A stretch of 64,000 nt of DNA from NCBI GenBank assembly GCA_022925895.1, contig JAKSYS010000117.1, positions 50,336-114,335 of the forward strand, read 5' to 3'. The first letter of the stretch is position 1; every line of letters begins with the position of its first letter. The notes under the pieces were generated by a model that ran no database searches, had not been told where the DNA came from, and saw only the letters and a list, made by a program, of their open reading frames with translations. The DNA comes from Fragilaria crotonensis. Lineage: Eukaryota > Bacillariophyta > Fragilariophyceae > Fragilariales > Fragilariaceae. The translations under genes were made by a program, and so were the position numbers. Positions 30,961-43,084 of this stretch are shown here, in pieces.

Positions 30961-33900
30961 ATGAACAAGAGCACCGGATTGGATTCGTATGTTTGGGTTC
31001 GAAAGGACGTCTTGAAAGAAATACAAAATGGCAATCATCTGAACAAGAATTGGAAACCAAATAGTGCAACAACACCGACAACACAAACAAGTACTCGGAA
31101 ACGTGGTCGCGATTCCTGGCAATGGATTCGAGCCAAGTTATGCGCGACGACCTTGAAACAACAAGAGAGGCAAGATCTAGCAACTAGCCCCTACGGTCAA
31201 GTCAGACTGCGGAGGGTCTCTGGCAATGGTGCAGGAAATGCTACAAGTTCGTCACCCATTGCTCAGCGTCATGTAACAATCCTCGTGGACGACCCAGAAG
31301 CAGGACATGAACTTCAAAATCAAAATTTTTCATTTCAAACATCATCAGAGGAACCACTCATTCTCATGGCAAATACATGGTGGCATACTGGAGTTGCGGC
31401 TCCTCAGGATTTAACCTCCCTGAGTCATTTGCACGAACCTGCTGTCGTATACTGTTTGCGCAAACGATACGAGGCAGATTTGATTTATACCTACACTGGT
31501 CGCATCCTCTTGGCATTGAATCCCTTTCGACAAATACGAGCTCTTTACGGCCAACATGTGATTGAAAAGTATCGACAGGATTCGTCAGTAGTTCAGGACC
31601 GACCGCCGCATGTCTATGCGACAGCCCAAGATGCCTATTCTGCAATGCTGCGTGAGGGACAGAATCAATCCATTCTTGTTTCAGGCGAATCGGGAGCAGG
31701 AAAGACAGTGACCACAAAGATTATTTTGGGATACTTGACAACACTGTCCAAGTGGAAAGTGAGGGAAAGCGCTGGGGAAGCCACAGGTGGTATTGAATCG
31801 CAAGGTACGTTGCATTTAGCAGCCTGTGTTTTCTGAATTGCGATTGTAGTACATGCCTATTGACAATTTGTATTTTGCAGTCGTCCACTCCAATCCCATT
31901 TTGGAATCGTTTGGCAATGCTCGCACACTTCGCAATGATAATTCATCTCGTTTTGGAAAGTTTATTGATGTGCGATTTCAACGCAATGGTCGCTTGAAAT
32001 CAGCATCGATTCAAACCTACCTCTTGGAAAAAGTGAGACTCATTGCTCCCGGAAAAGGGGAACGGAACTACCATATTTTCTACGAGTTATTAGCTGGACT
32101 GTCGCAAAGGGAACGGAACGAGGTCGGATTGGGCAATGCAAGGGGACCGGAGGACTTTTGTATGACGGCAGTATCGGGGATGTTTGACCGACGAGATGGT
32201 GTTGACGATCGCAAGACCTATCGAGATTTAAGGACGGCCTTGACTACCATCAAAATGGCGGATAATGACCAGAAGCAACTCTTTTCTGTCTGCTGTGCAC
32301 TTTTACACAGTTCAAATTTATCCTTTATAGAGTCCTCTGCGGGTGCCAGTGAGATCGATTCCAGCAACCCGTCACTCCGAGCGGCGTTGAAGTTGTTTGG
32401 AGTTTCACTGGAAGCCTTTGGCCAGTCGCTTTGCTGCACTGCGATTGAGGCGCGGGGTGAAGTTCTGTACAAAACTCTGTCAACAGCGCAAGCTACCAAG
32501 GCGTTGGAGGCTCTGATCAAGGCAACGTACTCGGCCATGTTCGAAACGATTGTCAATCGCATCAACATGTCGATTGCAAAATCCGATCACAAGGAAAGCA
32601 CAAAGCATGATCTGTCGATTGGCGTTTTGGATATCTTTGGTTTTGAATCATTCGACAACAATTCGTTCGAACAACTCTGTATCAACTTTTGCAACGAAGC
32701 GTTGCAACAGCAATTCAATCAATATGTGTTCAAACAAGAGCAGGCGGAGTATCAACTCGAAGGCATTGAATGGTCCTTTATTTCTTTTCCGGACAACCAG
32801 GATGTTCTTGATCTTATTGAGAAGAAACATGACGGAATCCTGTCGATTCTAGACGAACAGAACCTGATACCGCGATGTACAGACCAGTCGTTTGCCCGAG
32901 CCATATACGAAAAGTGCTCCGATCACCCTCGATTTAGCGTTAATAGCAGTCAAAAGATCGCGGGGACCTTTTGCATTGAACACTACGCGGGAATCGTTGA
33001 ATACAACACTACTTCATTTCTGGAGAAAAACAAGGATGAGCTCCCCAAGGAGACAACTGAACTTCTGAAATCCTCAAGTATCCCGTTCATCGCAGGTCTG
33101 GGAGCAATTCTGGCAAAGAGCCGCTCAGCAAGTTCCAACGGCGAGAGCAGCCGTGGGTTGCGGCGTATGAACAGCTCACTCGTGAAGGAAAGCGTTGGCA
33201 GTCAATTTGCTGGACAGCTCCGAGAGCTTCGGGCTAAAATCGAAGAGACAGCTCCGCATTATATTCGCTGTCTCAAACCAAATGATTTACTGGTTCCTGG
33301 CAGCTTTTCGTCGGCGATCATCGCCGACCAACTACGCTGCGCAGGAGTTTTGGAGGCAATTCGAGTGTCTCGTGTCGGCTTTCCGCAACGATATCCTCAC
33401 CAAGAGTTTGTTCGTCGTTACCAGATGTTGGCGCGCGGGCATATTCCAAAGCACAGGAGATACTACAGTGAAAAGGACCTCTGCGAAGTCGTTGTCAATG
33501 CTATCGCTGTCTTGATTCGCAGCTCTACAGGTACCAAAGTCAGTGGGCACAAAAGTCCGCAGAGGGTACCAAGGTGAGAAGAACTTATGATCATGATCGT
33601 GTACCACCTCTTGCCAGGTGCCATCTAACTCCGACTCGGCTACAGATCAGGCAGCGAAGATAAGTTGGGAATTCAGATGGGACGATCAAAGGTATTTCTG
33701 AGGCGTTATGCGTTCGAATGCTTAGAATTGCTGCGGCACCAGCTGTTAGGAAAAGCGGCAACGACGATCCAAACGCACGGTCGAATGATGATTGCACGCC
33801 ACCGCTTTCTGGTGGCTTACTACTGCGTCCTCGTGCTTCAACGATGGGCGCGAAGACTCTCTGCAACAAGGCTAGCATCAGCCGCCAGACGGCATCGGTA

Positions 33901-36147
33901 CGCCACGAAAATACAAAGTTATTGGAGAGGTTTTGTGGCTGAGCGTTTCTTTTTCGCGGCATTGTTCATTGCCATGTGGTGTCAAAGGTCTTATCGTGGG
34001 ATGGTAGCGCGAGAGATATGCGCCTGCATGCTATTGGAGTTGAAAATAGAGGTGATTCAAAGGACTTGGCGGCGATATAGAAGGAGACGAAGACAGCAAA
34101 GCCATGCCAGTGCAGCAACCAAGATTCAGTTGAAGGTTCGAAGCCACCAAGCGAGGGGAAAACTTCGTGAGCTACGAAGGGAAGCTCGGAATGTAAACCT
34201 CATCAAGCAACAACGCGACATGTTCAGAGAAGAAGCGCTCCGGCTGCGGAAGGAAGCCTTGAGCCCCAAGGAACAGCCATCGTTGAAACACGATGCCGAA
34301 TCCCTTGAAGTCATGCGATTGAAAAACGAAATTGCTGCCCTCAAATCGAAACTCTCTGGGTTGGAAGTAACGCCAGCATCGACACCCGAGACAAGTGAGA
34401 GGGGAAACAGCGGTATCTATAATGAGAGGGGAAACGGCAGTATCTATCGGAATGTTTTTCCGTCGGATGCCATCTCCCCAGACGTTCGACTCTTGCCAAG
34501 GTCGGAGTTGCAATTTTCACCGAACGTGCATGGAAACCCATCAGTAGTTTCTGATTCGAGCATTCTCAACAGGAGCCTCCTCGACGATGTCGACGAAGAC
34601 GAAGGAGAAGGAGAAGTTGAGCCACCTTGGGAATCGCCTCGCCAGGTAGTGTCGCCTTCCTCGACACACGGCATCATTGAGTTTGAAATTGGCAGCAACC
34701 ATGAAGTACGTCGTAATGAACAACTCACGCCTATTTCAGTCCGAGGTCATACCATGGCTACCTCAATGAGAGGCCCTCTACTACGAACCCCATTTCGTGA
34801 GCAAGTTGCCTCCTTTCATCGAGCCCTCGCGCATGGCAACGAAGCGCTTACTTGCTCGATCCTTGATCAATCAGAGTATTGTCACTTGCTGGTGAACGAA
34901 CCCAATGCAATCGGAAAGTCGCCACTTCACATCGCAGCTTCCATTGCAAAATTTCCCCTTGTGCAGACGCTTTTGGACTACGGCGCTGCTGCGAATTGCC
35001 AAGACATTGACGGTAATACTCCACTGCATATGTCCACCAATGTTGATATCACGGGACTCCTTCTCCTACAAGGAATGGCGAACCCGAACATCCCGAACAA
35101 CGCCGGCTTCTGCGCCATTCACGTAGCTGTTTCTCGACTTGATATTGCCAGCGTCCAATTCTTACTTCGAAGCCACGCGGATGTGAATGTCGCGGACGAT
35201 GCCCATGGCTCACCTCTTCATCTACTGACTACCGGTACGGACTTTTCTGACACTCTCAAGAATGGTGGTAGCCAGCGTTGCAAAATTGCAAACCTGCTCT
35301 GCTCAGTCAAGTCGCCAATCCCTGTTGATGTCAATTTTCAAGACAAGAATGGAAACACTCCGTTGCACAACACAGCCATTCTTGAGATTGAAGAGGCGTG
35401 TGATTTGTTGCAAATACTTTTGGAGAATGGCGCACGGCCCAATTTGACTAACATACGAGGACAGACCCCTTTACATTTGCTGTGTCATAATGAGTCGCTA
35501 CGAGATCTCGGTGTTATGCAGGAAATGTTATACAACATGCTATACCACGGCGCGCAACCCAATATCCCTTCTCAGACAGGATGTACTGCATTGCATCTGT
35601 CCTTGTACCATCGTGACATTGACTCTGCAGTGCAGTTGATGCGTCGAGGAGCAGAGCTGCATTTGCTCTGGAATAAGGTGAGTTGTTGGGAGTCTGATGT
35701 CAATCAAATCTCGAAAAATGCTCATTGACTTTGTTTCATGTTTAGCCAAAACGATGGACATCTTTCTGGGAAGAAATGGGCACGACTGAAGTGCTTGCGT
35801 TGGACATGGTATCGGACGAAAACTCATTGCATCGCTTGTTGGCAGCCATTAGCAAACCTCAAAAGTGGGCTCCGAATCGTCCTTGGTGTATGCAGTGCAA
35901 AACCATGCTGGGTTCGTTTGCACGATCTCTCCACTGTCGCCATTGCGGTCGCTTGGTATGCGGCGCATGTTCTCAGCAAAGCCTGACGCCTGACTATTTC
36001 CCCAAGTCGTTTGAAATTTACGAGAATTCGTGGGTTTGCATCGTTTGTGAAAAGATTCTCATTTCTCGAAAGGACGGCGAAGACGAGACACACCCGAGCA
36101 CGTCGAGCGTCAACGAGGGGACCACAATCAGTCAAAGCTCCTTCTGA
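30961..36147 (+). CDS. Unconventional myosin with IQ motifs, ankyrin repeats and a FYVE finger
   Basis: Four exons join in frame: 30961-31804, 31881-33573, 33646-35677 and 35746-36147, giving 1656 residues. The motor domain has the P-loop GESGAGKT (about 243), switch I NDNSSRFGKF (about 301), switch II DIFGFESF (about 531) and actin-binding ETAPHYIRCLKPND. Then come four or five IQ-type motifs (for example ATKIQSYWRGF) at about 880-1015, a short coiled coil (about 1020-1085), an acidic linker, five or six ankyrin repeats (GNTPLHMS, GQTPLHLL, GCTALHLS) at about 1260-1520, and a C-terminal FYVE-type zinc finger with CMQCKTM, SLHCRHCGRLVCGAC and VCIVCEK at about 1568-1628. FYVE fingers bind PI3P on endosomes, so an actin-based endosomal or vesicle motor is inferred. 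The ATG at 30961 was chosen; no upstream in-frame ATG is needed. Confidence 0.92.
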
Positions 36148-36518
36148 ACAAGAAAATGGCCAAGAGACCAACTCCTTGTTTCGAAGCGTCGAATTGATTT
36201 AGTATTCCAGGTGCGGTGTTGGTAGGTGCGCAGTCCTCTGTCTACACAAGTGTGGCGGAACTTGGAAGTGTTTGTTGATCCTCGTGTAGGTGCAGAGCCT
36301 ACCATGAAACAATCGCTTTAGCAGCAATACTACCACTGCTCGGACACTATCATAGTCCTACAAATCAATGAGGAAAGGAATATAAAACATCGGTCTTCGT
36401 TTTTTGATACTACAGGTAACGACGTTTTACACCTTGATATGGACCTCACCACTATAGCAACCATAATAGCAGCAGTAGCCATAATAATAATCGAAAAAGC
36501 AAATTCAAATTCTCACTC
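36148..36518. other. Convergent 3' intergenic space
   Basis: Between the myosin stop and the stop of the minus-strand translocator gene. No gene seen; an ATA/ATAATAATA-rich stretch lies at about 36460-36490. Confidence 0.5.
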
Positions 36519-37726
36519 TCAAGCCTTCTTGTCCTTGGGCTTGGGTGGTCCGTGAGGAGATACGAGCGAATATGCAAAGGTTCCTCCAATGGCGATAGCA
36601 GATCCAATGACCGTGTTGCGTTCCATGGCCTCCTTGAAGACGATGGAGGACACGACAATGATAATGACACGCTTGGCAGTGTTGAGGACCGACGAGGTGA
36701 CGGCACCGACTTGAGCCGTAAAGGCAAAGGCGAACTCGTTGTAAAAGTAAAAGCAGAATCCGGAAAGGAAAATGTTGGTCAAGACATCGGCCGAACCGTC
36801 CTTGGTGGCATCGGCCCAGGTCTTGGACAAGGTGGGGAGCTCGTTAATGACAACGAATGGCATGGTGCAAAAGAAGGAGATAATGTTCATGACAGCGTAC
36901 ACGTTGGCGGCATCCATGTTCTTGGTCTTGTCGGCATGCAGAGACTTGGTGACAGACGATCCGAGCTTTCCCTTCAAGGCAGCGGCAGCGTTTGCCATGG
37001 AAGCGTAAAGGAATGCTTCGACGTTGATGGAAACTCCCTTTCCTTCCTTGACACAGGCAAGTCCAACTCCTCCCACAATGGGAATGAGCATGGCGTAGGC
37101 GAGGGCCGGCTTGAGGTCCATGGGAGGCACGATAACTCCAATCACGGCGGCAAAGACTGGTTCGCAGGCCTTGACAATTTGCGAGAAGGACACTTCTCCG
37201 ACCGCGGCCGACAAGACGGATCCGCAGTGAGCGAGGCATGCAAAGAGACCAATGGGGATGCAGGCGGCAATGTCGGCAGCGTTGAGATTTGGAGTCTTGC
37301 GGATTCCAGTGCCCCACATGAGAAGGGAGCAGACAATTCCAACAATCAACTGAAGCGAGGCGACAGTCCAGTGCGCGTGGAGACCATTGGTGGCTTTCTT
37401 GTTGTAGATGTTGTAAAAAGTGTTACCCGCATACCAAGCAAACACCAAACCGGCCTGCAAAGCGACGAATTTGTGTCAGGAGAATGGAGCATAAGATTAT
37501 GAATAAGGAAGGCAAGGAGAAGGTTGTGCAAGATGCAGCAGTTCTCAGGTAAATGCGGCTATAACGTCAAGACGAATCTGGAACAAGCCTCAGCCATCAA
37601 GCAAAAAGACCGATACACTGACGGATTTCGAACCAAGATTCTTCCTCACTTCACTTCACATTTGCAAGATTCACAATACAACACTGAACTCACGAGCTTG
37701 AGAGGAGAAGAAGCTTCCTTAGCCAT
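36519..37726 (-). CDS. TPT: Triose-phosphate/phosphate translocator family carrier
   Basis: Exon 2 (37454-36519) encodes a multi-spanning carrier beginning AGLVFAWYAGNTFYNIYNKK, with AHWTVASLQLIVG, VSFSQIVKACEPVFAA and AVTSSVLNTAKRVIIIVVSS. These are hallmarks of plastid phosphate translocators, which exchange triose phosphates, PEP or related sugars for phosphate. A short first exon is proposed at 37726-37694 (MAKEASSPLKL) with donor GTGAGTTCAG and acceptor CTTTGCAG, giving 322 residues. Such a start has no signal or transit peptide. In diatoms, paralogues without a plastid presequence are known in outer membranes of the complex plastid, so an outer-envelope or ER location is likely but inferred. 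The lysine-rich end PKPKDKKA resembles an ER-retrieval dilysine tail. Confidence 0.88.
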
Positions 37727-38327
37727 GGTGTTAGATTCAAACTGAATTCAAGAAGTACTAGTAGGAGTACCGGTAGGAACAGCGATGCACTGAGAAAGTG
37801 ATTGCGATATTAGATGCGAACGATGATGGATCGTGTTCTAAGCTACAGGCCTGTGCCTGCGGACTGCCTTCCCACTTCCCAGTGGCGATCCTGATCATCT
37901 TTCGGTTCACAACCAACGCCAAATAACTTCGTCACTCGTAACTCTCGTCAGTACATACTTGTACTGAGTACCAAAGTTTACGAGTACTTGTACACGACAG
38001 GGTGGTGGAGAACAAAATGTCATCACGTCATGGGTCAATGACGTATGCAGGTTGGAGTCCTGCAAAACCCGCCTGGCTGTCGTACGATCAACCAGAACCT
38101 GAAGCTCCACTAGCACAGTATCGGGAGGTACAGTACTACCATACTACATCAGCTCGTCAGAGGGGTGATGTTTATGAATGCATGATATCTGGCGAGCTCA
38201 AACACTGTCTTACAATGTAATCCACAATCCATCGTAGAGTAGTCCGAGTAATTGCTTTAATGTATATTGTTGTTAAGCATAGGCAGTCCGTGGATGACTT
38301 AGTTTTCAATGTAGGGTCGCGCATTAT
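37727..38327. other. Intergenic, no gene seen
   Basis: Holds the presumptive promoter of the translocator gene. A GTAC-rich inverted-repeat cluster (ACTTGTACTGAGTACC) lies at about 37957-37995. The open frame at 38002-38220 has no recognisable feature. Confidence 0.5.
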
Positions 38328-40372
38328 CTACTCATCAGTACCTTCTTCCTTCGCGTCATCCAACAAGGAACGGAGCAAACTCATTTCGTAATTCTTCGAA
38401 TACAAGACTCTGGAATCGCTGCTAAGTCTGAAGAATTGATGCGTCACATCTGGCAACACATGACTCGTGGCCGTTCGCTTGTACAGAACGTCCGTGCCCG
38501 CCATCACCTCCCCCAAGAACTTTCGCATACCAGCGTCCCGAAAAATCGATTTCGGTTTTGTACGGGACCCAGTCTCCAACACGATTCTTTGTGATCTTGA
38601 TGATTCGTCATCATCGTTTTCTTCGTTATCATCATGGTCATGGTCGTCGTCATCATCTTCATCGAGGTGGGGTCGCGGTGCACCCCGTGCAAATCCCGAA
38701 GATAATCAGTGTCTCCGGCGACAGCACGTCGCCCAAGTTCATGTCCGAAATTTGATTCATGATTGCAGCTTCCGCATCGTCATCGTGGGAGTCGCGTTCC
38801 GCATCGGCATTAATATTGGCAATGTATCGGTTCAATGCTTCTCTCCAACCAACACCACGATCATCATCGTCTTCGTCGTCATCATCATCATTAGGAGCTA
38901 ATGACTTTTTATCCTCGTCCTCCTTGTCGTCATCTACTATATCATCAGTCGCTGATGATGTTTCATCGTTGTCCTCCTCGTCTTTGATGTATTTTTGGAT
39001 TTAAAACGTATTGTTCACCGATGCGCGGCACCTCGTCCTCAAGAGCTGCAGCATCACCACTAGTGACTGATGCTTTTGATGATGGTTCTTCCTCGCCTTG
39101 AAGATGACGTAGAAACTTGTTATATTCGCGTTCCACGTCATACGTACTCGTCGTCGTCGTCATTGCCATCACCGTTGTGGTGTTTTCTAGTAGGTTTCAA
39201 ATGGTATTTTCATTCGAGTGCCGCACCGCATCGCCTACCTCATCTGCAGCGGCTGATAATTCATCGTCGTCATCATCATCATCCTCTCTTCCTCCTCATC
39301 GTCATCATCCTCATAGTCGCCGTCGCGTTCACCAAGTCCGAAATAGTCCTTTCCTCTGAATGCAGCGCCACGAGAGCCAGGAAAAGGTCCTCGGCATCCT
39401 GTGCACTACTTCTATCATTATCAGTAGCAGCGTCAATAGCAGCGTCAGCATCGCTAGTGGTCGTTTCGTCGTCGTCGTCGTCGTAGTCATCTTGTGGAAT
39501 GTTTGGCAGTTCCGTTGCAGTGCCAGCATCAGTTCCAGGGTAGTTTCCGTCGGCAATGGCACAATCCCATGACGTTCGGCCATGGCATTGAGAACAATTG
39601 TTGCTTCCTCGAACAAATGTCGGTGTATAAGTTTGAGAAGTGAAGCGGTGAAAAATTGGGCATCCAACGTAACCTGATGCGATTGACAAGCAATCGACGC
39701 CATTTCCAGAATTGTTGCCGACGGTGAAGGAAGGTCTGGATCATTATTGTCGTTGTTTTCAGAAGAGGTTGCTGCAGATGCAGCTTGCAGCAACAAATCT
39801 TGGTAAAGTGGCAGATGAAGGGAGAGACCAAAGAGACGGGCTCGACGCGCTAGACTTAGTGAAAGCGGCGAATTGTGTGATAAGGATAACGATGTAATAC
39901 GGAGAAAGGCACGATGCAAGAGTTTGATAGTTTCTTGTTGGCCTGGAGATGAATTGTAGAGCGCTCGGACAAGCGGATCCGAACACAATGTTGACGTCAA
40001 GAGGAGCTGAGCGTCCCGTTCGACCTCTGACTGTTTCGAGTATTTCGATATGAGAATTGCATTTGCTTGACGAGACAGTTCGTCCAAAACACTCGTGCTT
40101 GCTTGCGATTGTGATTGCGCTTGTGATTGTGGCTTTGTATGTGATTTTGATTGTGTATGCAACGAGCCAGCTGCCGTCGATTGTGTCGAAAGGAACCTTG
40201 CCTGTTGTTTATTGTGTGTATACGGGGATCTGAGCAGTATCGTGGAAGGTGCTACCGGCACCGTCCGCGCCTGCGCTAACGCGCAATGGTATCGAATCCC
40301 CACCGGAACAACTCGGATGAGATTCAGAGAAGTTCTCCCTCGACCCATGTGGTGGTTGCGGATGTAGTGCAT
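38328..40372 (-). CDS. Acidic protein with possible mitochondrial presequence, frame broken several times
   Basis: The N-terminal part reads in one frame from an ATG near 40372. It has an Arg/Ser/Thr-rich, acid-poor start (TILLRSPYTHNKQQARFLST) typical of a mitochondrial presequence, then helical sequence with ITSLSLSHNSPLSLSLARRA and FFTASLLKLIHRHLFEEATI, reminiscent of helical-repeat proteins such as PPR but not conclusively so. From about 39500 downwards it is rich in Asp/Glu codons, and the sensible frame moves by one base at about 39500, 39360, 39300 and 39200, with further shifts before the final block VLETGSRTKPKSIFRDAG, ending EEGTDE at 38328. Four of the shifts fit loss of one base each. 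Function not recognised. It could be an expressed gene with sequence errors or a decayed gene. Confidence 0.5.
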
Positions 40373-40393
40373 GTATAGCAATCTGCTTCTCAA

Positions 40394-41080
40394 CGTCGAA
40401 GCGAGCTGTCGAAATCGCCATGTTGAACCTCAAATTCGGGGTATGCTCTAACATCCTCTCGAATATTTCAAGTAGAATATCGTAGACTACTCTCAGTTCT
40501 CAGTACAAGGGCCAGTTAGTTCGTGTCGATAGTACTGCACAAGGTACCGGTACTCCCTTACTGGTATGAAAGGATAGTGTCAGGTACTCTAGTACGAGTA
40601 GACGCGTTGATTTCTCAAATTCGAACTTTCAAAAAACTTCGTCGATTCTGTCGATTCTCGCTCTATGATGTGCTTCTCAGGTAGCAGGTCCACCGATATG
40701 TGTCATACGTCATACTGTAGCCGTTCTCCAGTTCCCTCTACGATACTGCGATACTCAGACTACCACCGTTACCATCGAACAACGAACTCTCCTGAAAAAG
40801 ACGATGGTACTCCGTGATAACGACAGTCCGCCACCCGCTATAGGGATCCAACTGACAACTGCCATCAGATCGAAGATCGACGACCAACCTCACTCTCATC
40901 TGTTCATCAGCAAAGGTGCAACCTATACCAGCCTGTTCAGAGGTTATAAAGACCACTGAAGACGACAACCTTCAGACCGACAGAGACAGCAATACTACTG
41001 TAGTAGACGTAATCGGCGGAAACTCTCTACTCTCCACTCTCTATTCTCTACTCCCGACAATTCTCAACAAACACTCGATA
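40394..41080. other. Divergent intergenic region
   Basis: Lies between the minus-strand acidic-protein gene and the plus-strand plastid-protein gene, so it should hold both promoters. GTAC-rich palindromes (AGTACTGCACAAGGTACC) occur at about 40528-40600. No gene seen. Confidence 0.5.
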
Positions 41081-41943
41081 ATGATGAGACAACAAAGCAT
41101 GACTTTCAATGTGATTCTCTCCTTGGTCATCATCGCTATGGCGAATGCTTGGGTAACAACAACCCTGCTCACAACAAGTACAAGGACAATAACCACAACG
41201 AAGTCAGACCGTCGTTGTCGTTCGGTTCCAAGCAACATTGCGCTTTCGAGTAGCACCGAAGAAGTCGGTTTCTTGCATGGCCAATCCTCCTGCTTTCTAC
41301 CATTGGCTCAGCTAGATCAAGACTATTATGCTCCTCGTATTATTCAGGTACGCTACTACCTCTGCAGTTGATGATTCCAATGGATTGCGACGTGTGACTC
41401 CACATGCCTCCACATGCCATGACTCCAGCACTAAAGCACACCCTGTCCCACTATCTCTCCCCACTCTCTCACACATTCATTCAGATTGCTGGTGCCTACC
41501 CTGGTCTTACAGAAGCCGATGTCACGGCCGTGACTAGCGAAGAAGCCCCCGAACCCGGTCAATGGGCCTACGATTTCAGTGACCCCGATGGTCCTCAGGT
41601 TGGGACTGTTGCCATTGAAGGATCGGCTGTCGTGTACATGGCCGACGACCCCATTGTGATTATTGCCGAACACTACTCCATTGGTATTGAACTCCCACCA
41701 GGTATTACCGAGGCGGTCGATTTGGTCGTGCTTGTCGATCGGGCCAAACCAACGTTTGCCGAACGTAAATTTCTCTGTGTGGCACTGGAAAGTGGACTGG
41801 TCAAGATTGGAGCATTCCACACCAAGGCGGATCTTCCACCAAAGTCCAAGATTTTGGGACAAGTTATTTTGGTGCAGATCCCGTGGTTGCCAGCCATGAA
41901 GGCCACCAAAACTGGATTCATGGAGGAGGATGAATATTTCTAA
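41081..41943 (+). CDS. Conserved plastid-targeted protein of unknown function
   Basis: Exon 1 is 41081-41347 and exon 2 is 41485-41943, with phase-0 GT-AG splicing, giving 241 residues. The start MMRQQSMTFNVILSLVIIAM is a signal peptide ending ANA/WVTT, which matches the diatom bipartite plastid motif with Trp in place of Phe; a Ser/Thr/Arg-rich transit-like stretch follows to about residue 58. The mature part has FLHGQSSCFLPLAQLDQDYY, IAGAYPGLTEADV, GTVAIEGSAVVYMADDP and VILVQIPWLPAMKATKTGF, and looks like a well-conserved small plastid protein. No catalytic motif was recognised and no family is named. An in-frame upstream extension from 40916 was not used because it would bury the signal peptide. 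Confidence 0.75.
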
Positions 41944-43084
41944 AGACACAACGAAGTGGGTACAGGTAGTACTTCAAGTACCGTTGTATCATAGCTTTTT
42001 TAGGAGATGCCTCATGTGCCTGCGGATGAGTGGGTGTGACCGAGGGTATCATGGTGGTTGGATCTCGAGAATCACTTTTTTGCAGCAGGCATACGTCTTG
42101 GTCGCAGCATTCGGTTTGACAGATGCATGTGAATACGGGTTAAGAGTCTTATAGATTGCTTAAGTTTACTAACAGCATTACTTCTAATTGTAGAGTGGTG
42201 ACTTATTTGCGTTCCTTTGCCCTTTGGCATTGTACAGTCCATGATTATTCCTCGTTCCTTCCATTAGACTATTATAAAAGTAGGTTATGCTTAGAGTGGT
42301 GAAGTACAAAACTGGTTAGAGTTTCTACAGCATGCATCCGCATTTCCGCATTTCCTGAGTCCTCGTACTGGCTTTACCGGTACTGTAACTACTCGTGTAC
42401 TGTTCGGGTGAGAAGCAAGTGCGTAATTTTTACGTCAGATGCATCTGGTACGAAGGTGGTACCGCATGCGACACATTCGACAGCTGCCCAATAGGAACCA
42501 ACAGAAGGACATCACTTCGTTGTATTCGGATTTCTTGACGTACGAATGCGAACCCAAAATATTCGGAGTCTTCTTGACAACTGTTGCATGTACGGCGGAC
42601 TGTACCAGTGGTATGGTAGAACTCGGAGAAACATGTCCCACGACTGCCGTAGGTAGAAGTGCCATATAGTACCGTGTATCGTACATATGGACAACGAGAC
42701 CGTGAGACACCGTCAGGACAGCTCCACCACTATTCGGTATGCCTGGTACTCAGTACTGTAAAATGTACAAGTGGTAGTGACACTCGCGAGGATGCAAATG
42801 CGAAACAAGACGCACGATTACCTGGTATCAAGAAAATACTTAAATAAAGTCACAGGCCGAAAACACCGAGGAACTTCTGCGAGCAACGAAAGAGTATGAT
42901 AGGTACTAGTTCCGTTCTCTTCCTGATGCACACAACAAAATATCATCATAACAAACAGACGTCGTTGTGAGATCACTTTGACGACAGCAACCCTTGAGAC
43001 TACGTGGTCCGTTTTGAGTTCTCACCACACGCATTGCTTCAGACTCTATAATTAAAACAGCCTTCTATCCTCCGATTGTCCACC
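41944..43084. other. Intergenic, no gene seen
   Basis: Open frames at 42435-42710 on both strands are mirror shadows of each other without motifs. GTAC-type palindromes (GGTACTCAGTACTG) lie near 42743-42760. Presumably contains the bZIP promoter. Confidence 0.5.

Noticed and set aside
36552-37502. 316-codon plus-strand frame opposite the translocator gene
   Set aside because: Gly/Asp/Asn/Lys-rich reading with no domain; the minus strand encodes a clear carrier with correct splicing.
38328-40372. Asp/Glu-rich repeats considered as programmed frameshifting or an intron-rich gene
   Set aside because: Shifts are mostly single-base losses without shared slippery sites or convincing splice signals; errors or decay explain them more simply.
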